DNA of 64,000 bases, taken from contig JBKJRC010000006.1 in assembly GCA_046594915.1 (NCBI GenBank), positions 124,001 through 188,000 of the forward strand. The letters are read 5' to 3'. This DNA comes from Methylotenera_A sp046594915 (GTDB lineage Bacteria; Pseudomonadota; Gammaproteobacteria; Burkholderiales; Methylophilaceae). Under the pieces are notes generated by a model. It saw nothing but the letters and a program-made list of their open reading frames with translations, searched no databases and had not been told where the DNA came from. The first letter of the stretch is position 1; every line of letters starts with the position of its first letter. The position numbers and the translations under genes were made by a program. Below, one piece after another: positions 16,522 through 26,191 of this stretch.

Positions 16522-19500
16522 TACTGTGTTAATGGAGATTCGTCACTGAGTTTTTGCGCATTGTCTTTATCAGATTTTACATCGATTGGATTATCCCAGG
16601 TGCCTGTAATGATATATTCAGACGAGGCAATTTTGTTAAACGGATCTTTTAATATTTTTTGTGCAACAAATGCAGCGGCGCCAACAATAGGCCCGCCGAC
16701 CAATGCGGCCAGCGATAAACTGTCGCTAACGTGTGGCGTTACTTTTACCTTTAAGTGTTGAGTTTCCGCTTTTAAATTAGTTTCACCTTTAATAAGCGCT
16801 TCTGCCGCAGGCCCAGTCATAAAAAAATCATCGCTGCGCACAATGCCATTATCGATTTTTGCGGTGGCACTGATTTTGTCAAAAGCAAAACCGTCGCTGA
16901 ACAAATCTCTAAAGTCTAAACTTAAACGACGTGGCAGGCTTTGCAAAGTGAGCAGTCCAAACAAACGACCAACACCTGGGCGCACTTTTAAGATTTGGCC
17001 TTTGGTGGCTTCAAACGTTAAATTTCCATCCAGCCGACTAATATCAAATTCATGCGGACTTCCGCCCCAGTTAATTTGGCCAGACATTTGCGCATCTCCG
17101 CCTTTAACCGTATCTTGCTCAGCAAATCGTAGTAACGTTTTGCCAATATTGTTTGATGTTAGCGATACGACAAGGCTGGTGTTAGGATTGCGCGACCAAT
17201 TGTGCCAATTTCCCTGCACAGCCAGCGTGCTGTCTGGATTGGTTAAAGTTAACTTTTGAATCACCCAATCTTCACCGTTTTCAAATGCATTTAAAGTAAA
17301 TAAACCCAGTTTTTTCGTGCCCACTTCAAAGTTATCCGCCACAATATCCAGCGCAGGATAAGATTGTGCCAGTTTTCTAAACTCTCTTTTGACTTTGGTT
17401 TTGGTTAAAACTGCATCAGTATTGGCCGATTTTGGCACGATTAAGCGCTTAAGTCGCGCAATTATTTTGCCATTATCTGCGCTTTGCCATTCGATATCGC
17501 CCAGCATTTCCTGCGCATCTACACTCATTTTTAAGCCAGTTGCGCTCGGTTGCGCTGTCAGCTTGAGCGCATTAATCGTGCGATTAGCCATGGTGAGTTT
17601 GCGTACCGCGATATCGACTTTGTTGATAAAAGATAAATCGGCTTTGCTTACACTTTGATTGTTCGATTGGCTCACAGAATCTTGCGCAAGTAGTGCCAAC
17701 CAATCATCTACATCAATATCATCCAGCTTGCCATGCAAAAACAAACCTGACTGAGAAGGGGTATTTGCTGGCGTATTGAGGCCGATATCGCCGCGCTCGA
17801 TTGTTAATTCACCCGCTTGATCAGTGCGTACAATTTTCGCGGAAAGCAGTCGACCGTAATTGACATTGATTTGATCGCTATTCAGGTTGAGCTGCTTTTT
17901 ATCCACATTAAGCATTAGCTCTTGCTGCGCTGATTTGTTAAATGGCGGCGGTAATAAAATGGCCATGCCAATCAAATTGGAACGAAAATTCATGTTAACC
18001 AAAGGTTTTTTAATGCTGATTTCGCCAGCCCAGTTTGTGCTGCCAACCATTTGCTCGGTTAACGCATGTGAAACCATTTTTTTGATGCCAGCATCGTTTA
18101 CTCTGCCACTGGCAATAATGTTGATCGTTTTATCTGTGCCAGTTGTTAAATTAAATTGAGTAGGCCCGCCTAATATTTCTGTATTGATATTGTTGGCGTA
18201 AACACCGTTTTCATTAAAAGTTAAGCTACCATTTAGTTTACTTAACTCGGGCAAACCTGTAGCTGCATTGGCGAAAATCGTACCGTTGCTGACTTTATAA
18301 ATGCCTTTATATTTTGTAGCGTCCGGATCTTGCAGCGGAATGGTTAAATCCAGCAATAGCTTGCCGCGGCCGGCTGTTTTAAGGTTATCGGTAAAGCCAA
18401 GCGTAACCTGTTTTACCGGACTTTCATTAATAAATTTGATGCCATCAGCAACCAAGCCTTCCGCTTCGCTAACGATATGTAATATAGGAGAATCGGCATC
18501 TAGCTGTGCAATTTCTGCAATGCTTTTAACGATTTTTTTACCCGAAATATTGCCCGTATGTGTGGTTAACAACATGCGTTTACCTTCAAATAACAGGTCC
18601 AAACCAAGGTTGCTAATCACTGGCCAGCCCGTGCCATATTCCACTAAAGCATCACTGATTTTGGCGGTGATTTTAAAAATACCCAGTTTGTTATCGGGTT
18701 TTTGCTGGCTGTTTACATAAGGAAAGTCGTCCAAATGTCCTTTAACGGTCAACATAACATCCTCTGCATGCCCTGCTAAAATTGAGGTATCCAGCCAGTG
18801 CAAGGTATCTTCACCCAATATAATCGGGTAATAAAAAGAGGCATATTTAGCGTTACCTTTGCCAAATTTTCCAGTTAAATCCAAGTAACCGCCTTTAACG
18901 CCGTTCCTGTCATATTTGGCGTTTATGGTGCCCGTCATGTGCGGGCTGGTGATGAATAAATCGGTGGCAGTAAAGCTAATTTTTTTGTCGCGAACTGCCC
19001 AGTTAACTTCCCCGGTTAATTGGTTTGCAGGGATTGGGTTACGTAAAATATCTTTAAAATCCAGCATGGCATTCTTGGCGTTTAGCAACACACTTCCGCT
19101 GTTTTCATCGGCTTGAATCGAGCCAGAAAGCTGACTAAAACCAGGTATTTTTTGAAAAGCTTGGATGCCCAGTTGATTGAAACGCGTCTTGATTTGATAA
19201 TGTTGAAGCTTATCTGGCGCACCTTCCCAATGCAAATGCGGCGCTTGTAATAGCCCAACCGGCGCAAAACCTTCTAATTGCTGCAACACGTTATCGGGCA
19301 AGCTAACATGCGTAGAAATTTGTTTTAAAGCCGCTAAATTAAATTCGTTAAGTTTAATATCGGCTACAATCCACGGCTGCTTATTTTTAATGCTAGTGGT
19401 GTAATACCCGCTGCCGTTGCGAATATTTAAGCCATTATTAGTGTTGAGTGTGATATTTTTCGCGCTAATTGTGTGCGTATTATCGGCTTCAATCCATTCC

Positions 19501-20408
19501 ACTTCGCCTGAAAATTTTTCTGCAATCAATGGCTTGGTCTGACTTTTTGTCATCAGCGCCAAATGGTGAATCGCCGCCTGCGTTTTAATGCTTTTAATGT
19601 GCGCATTGGCAAAATTTAACCAGATTTTTGCGTTGCCAGTGCCGCTTTGCATGTCGACTGGATAATCCAGCCAGGGTTTATAGGCGATTAAATCCGTGTG
19701 TTTTAGCTCGGCAAATAAATCGCCGTACCAAGTATTGATTTTAGAGATATCGCGCCCAACAAAACTGCCGTTGGCGTTAATTTTTTGCTGTGTCCCAGCC
19801 GATGCAAAAGCCGATAATTCAAATTGATGTTGGCCTAGCAGGCTTTGTAAAACGGGATGATGCAGCTTAAGATTCACCTGTTTCAGTGATAATTTGGGTG
19901 CTTGGCGTAAATCGTCCTGCCAAATCACTTGTGCGTTTTTAACTTCAACTTCGCGTTGGCGCAATAACCAATTAACAAAATCGGGCTTGGATTCTCCCGC
20001 AAGATTAACGCCCGCCAAGTAAATGCTGCCATCGGCTTTGCGCCGAATAGTTAAATTAGGCTGATGCACAATCAATTGCACGAGTTTTGGCTGCAACATT
20101 GGCACGCTTAACCACGAAAGGCTGGCCTCCACATTATTTAAATGCAGCGCAACGCGGTTTTCTGCATCAAATAAATCCATACTATGCAATGCAACATGTG
20201 GCGATACGCCATCCCAGCTAGTAATAATCTCGCCGATAGTAACTTTTTGCCCGATCGTTTTGCTGGCGTAAGCAGCAATGTCGTCCTTGTATTGATCGAT
20301 ATTGGGGAAAATCACAAAGCGCAGTGTGAGTGCTGCTAATGCGATAACTGCCAGTAACACTAATAAACCGTATAACAGCCAGCGGACTATTTTTTTTAGT
20401 GTGATCAT
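16521..20408 (-). CDS. yhdP: AsmA-like envelope protein YhdP
   Basis: 1295 residues, close to E. coli YhdP. One N-terminal membrane anchor (about 11-34, LLYGLLVLLAVIALAALTL) is followed by a very long, repetitive beta-rich periplasmic region and a C-terminal AsmA-like domain (about LKVRPGVGRLFGLLTLQSLP onwards). The family, with TamB and YdbH, forms hydrophobic bridges carrying phospholipids from inner to outer membrane. The gene heads a minus-strand unit and overlaps the Nit gene at its stop. It diverges from yheS, sharing an intergenic region of about 220 bases in which I see no convincing promoter or operator. Confidence 0.9.
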   Translation of the reverse strand: MITLKKIVRWLLYGLLVLLAVIALAALTLRFVIFPNIDQYKDDIAAYASKTIGQKVTIGEIITSWDGVSPHVALHSMDLFDAENRVALHLNNVEASLSWLSVPMLQPKLVQLIVHQPNLTIRRKADGSIYLAGVNLAGESKPDFVNWLLRQREVEVKNAQVIWQDDLRQAPKLSLKQVNLKLHHPVLQSLLGQHQFELSAFASAGTQQKINANGSFVGRDISKINTWYGDLFAELKHTDLIAYKPWLDYPVDMQSGTGNAKIWLNFANAHIKSIKTQAAIHHLALMTKSQTKPLIAEKFSGEVEWIEADNTHTISAKNITLNTNNGLNIRNGSGYYTTSIKNKQPWIVADIKLNEFNLAALKQISTHVSLPDNVLQQLEGFAPVGLLQAPHLHWEGAPDKLQHYQIKTRFNQLGIQAFQKIPGFSQLSGSIQADENSGSVLLNAKNAMLDFKDILRNPIPANQLTGEVNWAVRDKKISFTATDLFITSPHMTGTINAKYDRNGVKGGYLDLTGKFGKGNAKYASFYYPIILGEDTLHWLDTSILAGHAEDVMLTVKGHLDDFPYVNSQQKPDNKLGIFKITAKISDALVEYGTGWPVISNLGLDLLFEGKRMLLTTHTGNISGKKIVKSIAEIAQLDADSPILHIVSEAEGLVADGIKFINESPVKQVTLGFTDNLKTAGRGKLLLDLTIPLQDPDATKYKGIYKVSNGTIFANAATGLPELSKLNGSLTFNENGVYANNINTEILGGPTQFNLTTGTDKTINIIASGRVNDAGIKKMVSHALTEQMVGSTNWAGEISIKKPLVNMNFRSNLIGMAILLPPPFNKSAQQELMLNVDKKQLNLNSDQINVNYGRLLSAKIVRTDQAGELTIERGDIGLNTPANTPSQSGLFLHGKLDDIDVDDWLALLAQDSVSQSNNQSVSKADLSFINKVDIAVRKLTMANRTINALKLTAQPSATGLKMSVDAQEMLGDIEWQSADNGKIIARLKRLIVPKSANTDAVLTKTKVKREFRKLAQSYPALDIVADNFEVGTKKLGLFTLNAFENGEDWVIQKLTLTNPDSTLAVQGNWHNWSRNPNTSLVVSLTSNNIGKTLLRFAEQDTVKGGDAQMSGQINWGGSPHEFDISRLDGNLTFEATKGQILKVRPGVGRLFGLLTLQSLPRRLSLDFRDLFSDGFAFDKISATAKIDNGIVRSDDFFMTGPAAEALIKGETNLKAETQHLKVKVTPHVSDSLSLAALVGGPIVGAAAFVAQKILKDPFNKIASSEYIITGTWDNPIDVKSDKDNAQKLSDESPLTQ

Positions 20409-20630
20409 TAACTTTGTGCGATGTAACCTTGAGAGTAAAAACGATGCAAATTAAGTGTATGCAAACTTAACCCTTATTTTACTTGAAAAATTACCGATAA
20501 CTTGTAAACAAAACGTAAACAAGTATTCAACGGGAGTCTGACAATAATTGGGCTAGATTGCTTTAGAATAACGCCTTTTGGCGAATTTGGCTGACTAATT
20601 CGATTTAAGTGGTTTTTGACTGGATTTATA

Positions 20631-22571
20631 TTGATTCAATTTAGAAATTTAAGCCTGTTTCGCGGCGTAAAAATATTGCTGGAAGCGGCTAATTTTCAGC
20701 TGCATCCTGGCCATAAGGTCGGTTTAATCGGCGCTAATGGCGCAGGAAAATCATCACTTTTTGCCTTGCTGCGCGGCGAGTTACAGCAAGAAGTGGGCGA
20801 TTTGGACATGCCGCCCAATTGGGTGATTGCGCATGTGGCGCAAGAAACGCCCAGCCTTAATTTGCCCGCCCTGCAATTTACGCTGGAAGGCGATGCAGAA
20901 TTGATGGGTATTGAAGCAGAATTAGTGCAAGCTGAAACGCAACATCAAGGCGCTAGTTTTTCAGGTGAAAGCATCGCTGAGTTGCATCAGCGTTTAACCG
21001 ATATCGATGGCTATTCAGCCAAAGCGCGCGCATCCAGTTTATTGGATGGTTTGGGTTTTAGCCAATCTGACTTAAGCCGTTCCGTGAGTGAATTTTCTGG
21101 TGGCTGGCGCGTGCGGTTGAATTTGGCGCGTGCGCTAATGTGTCGCAGTGATTTGTTGTTATTAGATGAACCAACCAACCATTTAGATTTGGACGCGGTG
21201 ATTTGGTTAGAAGGTTGGTTGCGCGATTATCGCGGCACGCTGTTATTGATTTCGCACGATAGGGATTTTTTAGATAATGTGATTGATACCGTGCTGCATA
21301 TCGAGCAGCAACGCATTACGCTGTATCGTGGCGGATATAGCGATTTTGAGCGGCAACGCGCGGAAAAGCTGGCCTTGCAACAAGCCATGTTTGAAAAACA
21401 GCAACGTAAAGTGGCGCATTTGCACAGCTATATTGATCGGTTTCGCGTGCAAGCCACCAAAGCGCGCCAAGCGCAAAGTCGCATTAAAGCGCTAGAGCGC
21501 ATGGAAATGATTTCAGCTGCACACGTAGATTCGCAATTTAGCTTTGAGTTTCGCGCACCCGTTGCTGCACCTGATCCCTTATTGGTATTAGATGATATTG
21601 ACGCCGGCTATAAAGACGCAAAGCATGCGGACAAAACGATTCTTAAAAAAGTCGTGATGGCGATTCGGCCAGGTGAGCGCATGGGTTTATTGGGTAAAAA
21701 TGGCGCAGGTAAATCCACCTTAATTAAATTATTAGCCGCAGAATTACAACCATTGGCGGGCAAAAGGGTAGAAGGCAAAGATCTCAATATCGGCTATTTT
21801 GCCCAGCACCAATTAGAGCAATTGCGCCCGCATGAATCGCCGCTACAGCATATGCTGCGCCTAGAGCTTGAATTAAAAGTACCTGCAACGCGCGAACAAG
21901 AAATTTTAAACTATCTAGGCGGCTTTGATTTTAAAGGCGACATGGCGCGCGCTAGTTGCGAGAATTTTTCGGGTGGCGAAAAATCACGGCTGGCATTGGC
22001 TTTACTCATCTGGACGCGCCCGAATTTATTGTTATTAGATGAACCAACCAATCATTTGGATTTAGAAATGCGCCACGCGTTAACCTTGGCTTTGCAGGAT
22101 TACCAAGGCGGCGTGATTTTAGTTTCGCATGATAGAGCCTTGCTGCGCGCCACTTGTGATAGTTTTATATTGGTTGCCAATGGCGTTGCCGAAGCATTTG
22201 ATGGCGATTTGGAAGACTATAAAGATTGGCTGGCCAGCAAAAAAACGCAGGAAAAGTCAGAACTTAACACTCAAATAATGCCAAAAAAGAATGACTACGC
22301 GTTAAGCAAAGCCGAGCGCCAAACGCGTATCGTCGCGCGCAGGAGGCTAATAAAAGAAACTGAACAAATTGAAAAAAATCTGGAAAAATTAAATGCTGAA
22401 AAAACCACGCTGGATGCACGCGCTAGTGAAGCCAGTTTGTACGAAGCAGACAATAAATCCGAATTGCAGCATTTATTAAAACGACAAGCTGAATTAAGCA
22501 GCGCGATTGATACCGCCGAAATGCGCTGGCTGGAACTGCATGAACAATTGGAATCTTTACCGGAGATTTGA
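20631..22571 (+). CDS. yheS: ABC-F family ATPase YheS
   Basis: 646 residues with two ABC domains and no membrane segment: Walker A motifs GANGAGKSS (34-42) and later GKNGAGKST, signatures FSGGWRVRLNLARAL and FSGGEKSRLALALL, and two LLLDEPTNHLDL boxes. Wording throughout follows E. coli YheS, for example YIDRFRVQATKARQAQSRIK in the linker. ABC-F proteins bind the ribosomal E site and modulate translation. I place the start at the TTG at 20631, giving MIQFRNLSLFRG, which fits the family; a TTG five codons upstream (20616) is the alternative. A charged coiled-coil tail (about 545-640) follows the second ABC domain. Confidence 0.93.
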   Translation: MIQFRNLSLFRGVKILLEAANFQLHPGHKVGLIGANGAGKSSLFALLRGELQQEVGDLDMPPNWVIAHVAQETPSLNLPALQFTLEGDAELMGIEAELVQAETQHQGASFSGESIAELHQRLTDIDGYSAKARASSLLDGLGFSQSDLSRSVSEFSGGWRVRLNLARALMCRSDLLLLDEPTNHLDLDAVIWLEGWLRDYRGTLLLISHDRDFLDNVIDTVLHIEQQRITLYRGGYSDFERQRAEKLALQQAMFEKQQRKVAHLHSYIDRFRVQATKARQAQSRIKALERMEMISAAHVDSQFSFEFRAPVAAPDPLLVLDDIDAGYKDAKHADKTILKKVVMAIRPGERMGLLGKNGAGKSTLIKLLAAELQPLAGKRVEGKDLNIGYFAQHQLEQLRPHESPLQHMLRLELELKVPATREQEILNYLGGFDFKGDMARASCENFSGGEKSRLALALLIWTRPNLLLLDEPTNHLDLEMRHALTLALQDYQGGVILVSHDRALLRATCDSFILVANGVAEAFDGDLEDYKDWLASKKTQEKSELNTQIMPKKNDYALSKAERQTRIVARRRLIKETEQIEKNLEKLNAEKTTLDARASEASLYEADNKSELQHLLKRQAELSSAIDTAEMRWLELHEQLESLPEI

Positions 22572-22628
22572 TTGGCTAGAAATTTAGTTAACCAGTATTT
22601 AATGAAGAATTTTTAAAGGTGAGAAAAT

Positions 22629-23201
22629 ATGGATTATTCAACACGCTTAACGCTTTTACACACGCTATGTTTAGCAGAAACATTTAACGATGGCGCAAAG
22701 CCGAATATTAGTTTAGACGATTATTCTGCAGTGGATTCTGCGCATTACTTAGCCAGTTTCGTCACTTTTAGAGCGATTCAAGAAGCTGGTCGCCAGCCGG
22801 CGGACGAGCGGCAAACCAATTTCGATATGCTCAGTGTGTATCAAGCGTATGCTATGTTGATTTTTGCGTTTTTAACCTTGCCGTTAACGCATGAGTTATC
22901 AGAGGATGATAAAGCGGCGCCAGATTTAACCGCGGCACAAGTGATTATTGCCAAAACCTTGTTTGCAGGGATTAACGATGCAGAATTGATTGAAATCATT
23001 GAATCCGGTTTTCATAAATTCAAACTGATAGGCGATGCAGAGGCCGAGCATTGGAGCGAGTTTAGAGAGAATCTGGATAAACTGACCGTGAGTTTTGTGA
23101 TTGCGGGTACGGACGATGATAGTCCGCACAGTAAAGAAGAAGTGTTGCCACTTTTTGGTCAATTGTTAAGTCAATTGAGTGAAGCATTTGAACGCGATTA
23201 A
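22629..23201 (+). CDS. Unrecognised cytoplasmic protein downstream of yheS
   Basis: 190 residues, acidic, with no signal peptide and no membrane segment. It has a good AAGGTGAG ribosome site about 7 bases before the ATG and codon use like its neighbours, so it is a real gene. The protein looks all-helical, with an AYAMLIFAFLTLPLTHEL hydrophobic core helix and an acidic SEDDKAAPD segment. I recognise no family or catalytic motif. It follows yheS by 57 bases and ends at a clear terminator, so yheS and this gene may be one transcript. No function is proposed. Confidence 0.75.
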   Translation: MDYSTRLTLLHTLCLAETFNDGAKPNISLDDYSAVDSAHYLASFVTFRAIQEAGRQPADERQTNFDMLSVYQAYAMLIFAFLTLPLTHELSEDDKAAPDLTAAQVIIAKTLFAGINDAELIEIIESGFHKFKLIGDAEAEHWSEFRENLDKLTVSFVIAGTDDDSPHSKEEVLPLFGQLLSQLSEAFERD

Positions 23202-23240
23202 TGCCCAAAATTAATTTCTTACAGTGTTAATGCCAAATAA

Positions 23241-23274
23241 AAAACCTGTTTGCGCTAACAAGCAGGTTTTTTTT
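23241..23274. terminator. Bidirectional intrinsic terminator
   Basis: AAAACCTG (23241-23248) pairs with CAGGTTTT (23263-23270), with extra inner pairs and T8 following. It lies 39 bases after the stop of the unknown gene and just before the end of the converging Spy-like gene, so it can serve both strands. Confidence 0.85.
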
Positions 23275-23289
23275 GCCTTAAATGATTGG

Positions 23290-23811
23290 TTAACTATTGG
23301 TTGGTTTTGCTACAGCTTTATGGTGTTGATAACGCGCTTTACCCATGCCTTGTTTCCCATGCTCCATTTTAAATTCACGTGCTTTTTGACGTTGTTCAGG
23401 TGTTAACAAAGCGTTAATCTTAGCCTGGGTTTGTAAGCGATTCATGGCTTTTTCTTTTTCCAATTGTCCCAATTGGTCCGTTAATTGCTGCGCTTTCGCT
23501 TGATCAAAAGTGTCGGCTTGACCTAGTAAACGAATTGCTTCGTGCGTTTCATGTTGCTGATTGCGCTGTGCATATTTTGCAGGTGCTTGCTCGTGCATAA
23601 TGGCAAAGATTTTATCTTGCTGATCTTGGGTTAAATTAAGCGCACGAAAGTGAGGCGGTATACCGTTTTGATTCATGCTGGCATGATGGCCAGCTTTGCC
23701 GCTGTGTCTTTCGCAATGTTTGCCTGCATCCGCATGACTTAAGCTGGCAAAGGGTAGCGCAATGGCCAAAGTTGAAATAGCCAATAATTTTTTAATGGTG
23801 ATATGTTTCAT
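23290..23811 (-). CDS. Periplasmic Spy/CpxP-family chaperone
   Basis: 173 residues with a signal peptide (about 1-27, ending SLSHADAG) and two LTxxQ motifs, LTQDQQ and LTPEQR, the defining feature of the Spy/CpxP family. These small helical periplasmic proteins bind unfolded proteins (Spy) or the CpxA sensor (CpxP). The mature N-terminus is rich in histidine (HCERHSGKAGHHASMNQ), suggesting metal binding as in the related CnrX/ZraP proteins. An AAGGA ribosome site precedes the ATG. It is divergent from a CpxRA-like pair, with CpxR-type boxes in the shared region, matching a stress-induced feedback regulator. Confidence 0.87.
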   Translation of the reverse strand: MKHITIKKLLAISTLAIALPFASLSHADAGKHCERHSGKAGHHASMNQNGIPPHFRALNLTQDQQDKIFAIMHEQAPAKYAQRNQQHETHEAIRLLGQADTFDQAKAQQLTDQLGQLEKEKAMNRLQTQAKINALLTPEQRQKAREFKMEHGKQGMGKARYQHHKAVAKPTNS

Positions 23812-23880
23812 GTTGTCATCCTTATCAATGTTAACTTAAAAATCCTATTGGTATTGCTTGTGATTTAGGATGTTGCCATT

Positions 23881-23893
23881 GTGCAACTTGCAC
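23881..23893. promoter_or_regulatory. Short palindrome in the spy/cpxR intergenic region
   Basis: GTGCAA-C-TTGCAC is an exact inverted repeat with a single central base, immediately to the left of the CpxR-like boxes. It could be a second operator, but no regulator is known from the sequence. Confidence 0.35.
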
Positions 23894-23895
23894 TT

Positions 23896-23931
23896 GTAAA
23901 ACGCCGTTAAGGCTTTGTAAATCTGCGTAAA
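23896..23931 (+). promoter_or_regulatory. Two CpxR-type boxes upstream of cpxR
   Basis: An exact GTAAA-N5-GTAAA box, GTAAATCTGCGTAAA, lies at 23917-23931, and a near-match, GTAAAACGCCGTTAA, at 23896-23910. The two start 21 bases apart, two helical turns. The E. coli CpxR consensus is GTAAA-N5-GTAAA. The centre of the exact box is about 58 bases upstream of the predicted start of cpxR transcription, a usual activator position. This predicts autoregulation of cpxRA and probably control of the divergent Spy-like gene. Confidence 0.75.
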
Positions 23932-23946
23932 TATTGGCTGATGCGC

Positions 23947-23975
23947 TTGTTGATGATTTGTGTGACCGCTATGAT
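23947..23975 (+). promoter_or_regulatory. Likely promoter of the cpxRA-like operon
   Basis: TTGTTG (23947-23952) and TATGAT (23970-23975) are separated by 17 bases, a good sigma-70 arrangement. The start point would be near 23982, 24 bases before the ATG at 24006 and just downstream of the CpxR boxes. Confidence 0.6.
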
Positions 23976-24005
23976 GACTTAACCATTAAAATGGCGGAAA
24001 AAGTG

Positions 24006-24686
24006 ATGGATAAAATTTTACTGATTGATGACGACACCGAGCTAGTCAAGATGCTCAAAGAGTATATCGACATAGAGGGTTTTGCCGTAAGCACCGCACA
24101 CGATGGTGAAGTTGGCTTAAAGATATTACAAGCGGAACAATTTGATTTAGTGGTTCTGGATGTAATGATGCCGAAGCTGAATGGCATTGAAACTTTGCGA
24201 ACAATTAGACAAACCAGCAATATGCCAGTGATTATGCTAACCGCAAAAGGCGATGACGCAGACCGCATTGTGGGTTTAGAGTTGGGTGCGGATGATTATG
24301 TACCAAAACCCTGCACACCGCGCGAGTTGGTGGCGCGCATCAGGGCGATTCTGCGCCGTGCAAAGCCAGTGCAAAATAGCACAAAAACCATCACATTAAA
24401 TGCGTTAACTTTAACGCCAGAACAGCGCCGTGTGGAGTGGTCTGGTCAGCAATTATCACTCACCAGTACCGAGTTTAATTTATTGGAAGTGCTGGTAGAA
24501 CGGGCTGGTAGCGTGGTGAGTAAACAAAAATTATCAGAGCTTGCACTTGGACGCCCGCTGGCCAAATTCGACCGTAATATTGATGTGCATATGAGTAGTG
24601 TGCGCCAAAAACTGAGCGCAGCGGCCAATGGCAAGCAGATGATACAAACGGTTTATCGCTTGGGTTATCAATATATTAAAGAATAA
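24006..24686 (+). CDS. cpxR: OmpR-family response regulator, CpxR-like
   Basis: 226 residues: receiver domain (1-115) with the acidic pocket LIDDD, phosphorylation site D52 in LVVLDVMMP and the switch lysine in YVPKPCTPREL, then an OmpR-type winged-helix DNA-binding domain. The ATG at 24006 (MDKILLIDDD) gives the normal family length and has a GGCGG ribosome-site-like stretch 7 bases upstream; longer readings add unrelated residues and would start before the predicted transcription start. The kinase gene follows after 33 bases. Divergent Spy/CpxP protein and CpxR boxes upstream identify the pair as Cpx envelope-stress system, rather than RstAB or other OmpR-type pairs. Confidence 0.88.
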   Translation: MDKILLIDDDTELVKMLKEYIDIEGFAVSTAHDGEVGLKILQAEQFDLVVLDVMMPKLNGIETLRTIRQTSNMPVIMLTAKGDDADRIVGLELGADDYVPKPCTPRELVARIRAILRRAKPVQNSTKTITLNALTLTPEQRRVEWSGQQLSLTSTEFNLLEVLVERAGSVVSKQKLSELALGRPLAKFDRNIDVHMSSVRQKLSAAANGKQMIQTVYRLGYQYIKE

Positions 24687-24719
24687 CCAAAATATAAAAA
24701 TACCTAGATACTAAATAAA

Positions 24720-26141
24720 ATGGGCCGTTTATATTGGAAGTTTTTTCTGTTTTTCTTTTTTGCGCAGCTGACTACCGTGTTGATGGTGAGCTTTGCTATA
24801 GGTTTAGTGCACGATAAACAAGAGCGCGAAAGACGTTTAATTAATACTGCACCGCCTGCGCAAACCATGGTGATAACGGCCGCCAGCACCTTAAAAGTAG
24901 CTGGTATCGAATCGCTTAAAATGTTGCTGCAAGGATGGGTTAAGGAGGCAATGCCTCAGCTTTATGTAGTAAATGAAGCGGGTGTTGATGTATTAGGGCG
25001 CGCGTTACCCGAAGGCGTTAATCAAGATACTTTACCAATCTTAACCAATGATTTTAATAAGCGTACTATTCAGCAAATATTAGCGGATGATGGACAGCGT
25101 TATTGGCTGTTTGTCGCACCGCATGTCAAACGGCCGCTAGGCAATCTGTTCGATAAACGCCCACCCAAGCGACTGGCAATCGGATTGTCACCGCATGAAT
25201 TCAAGCGATTGATTCCTTTAATGCCGCTTGTTGTCGGTGTTTTTGTCAGTTTAATTTTTGCGGCAATACTGGCTTGGTATTTTTCTAAACCGATCAAGCA
25301 GTTAAGGCAGGCTTTTGAAAGTGCGGCAAATGGCAATTTAAATGCGCGAGTGGGAACGGTGATGCAGGGTAGGAATGACGAATTGGCTGATTTGGGCAGT
25401 GCTTTTGATGTAATGGTAAGCCGTATCAGCCAATTAATACAAAGCCAGACAAGGTTAATGCATCAAGTATCGCACGAATTGCGTTCGCCATTGGCCCGTT
25501 TACAAATCGCTATTGGCTTGATTAAGCAACAGTCAGATCAGCCAAATGCAGGGCATAAGGTAAATGAAAAAATCCGCACCGCACTTGATCGCATTGAAAT
25601 GGAGTCCATGCGCATGGATAATTTAGTCGGCGAATTATTGACTTTGTCGCGGCTAGAATCAGGCGAAATGACTTTGCAAAAAGAACGGGTAGATTTAAAC
25701 GAGTTGCTGCAAGAGCTGGTTGCTGATGCTAATTTTGAAGGTATTGCTCATCACGTTAAGGTGGACTATGTAGCTAATTCGACCATCTATATACAAGCGC
25801 AGCCCGATTTACTACAACGTGCAATTGATAATGTGATTCGCAATGCCGTTAAATATAGCCCAGCAAACACTACAGTCGTATTAACCAGCAAGGTGAACCC
25901 TGCAGATAAAAAAGTCACGCTAACGCTGATAGACCAAGGTTTGGGTGTTAAAGAAACAGATTTAGATGCTGTATTTAAACCTTTTTATCGAGCAAATACG
26001 GAAAACACGGCGGCCACACAAGGTTATGGACTTGGTTTGGCGATTACCAAGCAAATCATAGAAGCGCATGCAGGCACAATAACCGCGACTAACACAGCAG
26101 ATGCTGGGCTAAAAATGACTATCATTTTGCCAATTATTTAA
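24720..26141 (+). CDS. cpxA: Sensor histidine kinase, CpxA-like
   Basis: 473 residues: first membrane segment (about 7-29), a periplasmic sensor of about 140 residues, second membrane segment (about 164-186), HAMP linker, then HisKA with H252 in HQVSHELRSPLARLQ and a HATPase domain with the N box (IRNAVKYSP), DQGLGV and GYGLGLAI. It phosphorylates the regulator encoded just upstream. The periplasmic domain would receive the envelope-stress signal and probably contacts the Spy/CpxP-like protein; that is inferred from the E. coli system. No ribosome site is obvious before the ATG. Confidence 0.87.
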   Translation: MGRLYWKFFLFFFFAQLTTVLMVSFAIGLVHDKQERERRLINTAPPAQTMVITAASTLKVAGIESLKMLLQGWVKEAMPQLYVVNEAGVDVLGRALPEGVNQDTLPILTNDFNKRTIQQILADDGQRYWLFVAPHVKRPLGNLFDKRPPKRLAIGLSPHEFKRLIPLMPLVVGVFVSLIFAAILAWYFSKPIKQLRQAFESAANGNLNARVGTVMQGRNDELADLGSAFDVMVSRISQLIQSQTRLMHQVSHELRSPLARLQIAIGLIKQQSDQPNAGHKVNEKIRTALDRIEMESMRMDNLVGELLTLSRLESGEMTLQKERVDLNELLQELVADANFEGIAHHVKVDYVANSTIYIQAQPDLLQRAIDNVIRNAVKYSPANTTVVLTSKVNPADKKVTLTLIDQGLGVKETDLDAVFKPFYRANTENTAATQGYGLGLAITKQIIEAHAGTITATNTADAGLKMTIILPII

Positions 26142-26191
26142 TCAATTCGTGCTAAATTATAGTTAATATCACTTTATTAAATCCAATTGGC

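Noticed and set aside
16843..18720. Several plus-strand frames of 90-139 codons inside yhdP
   Set aside because: They are antisense to one continuous 1295-residue protein and show no motifs.
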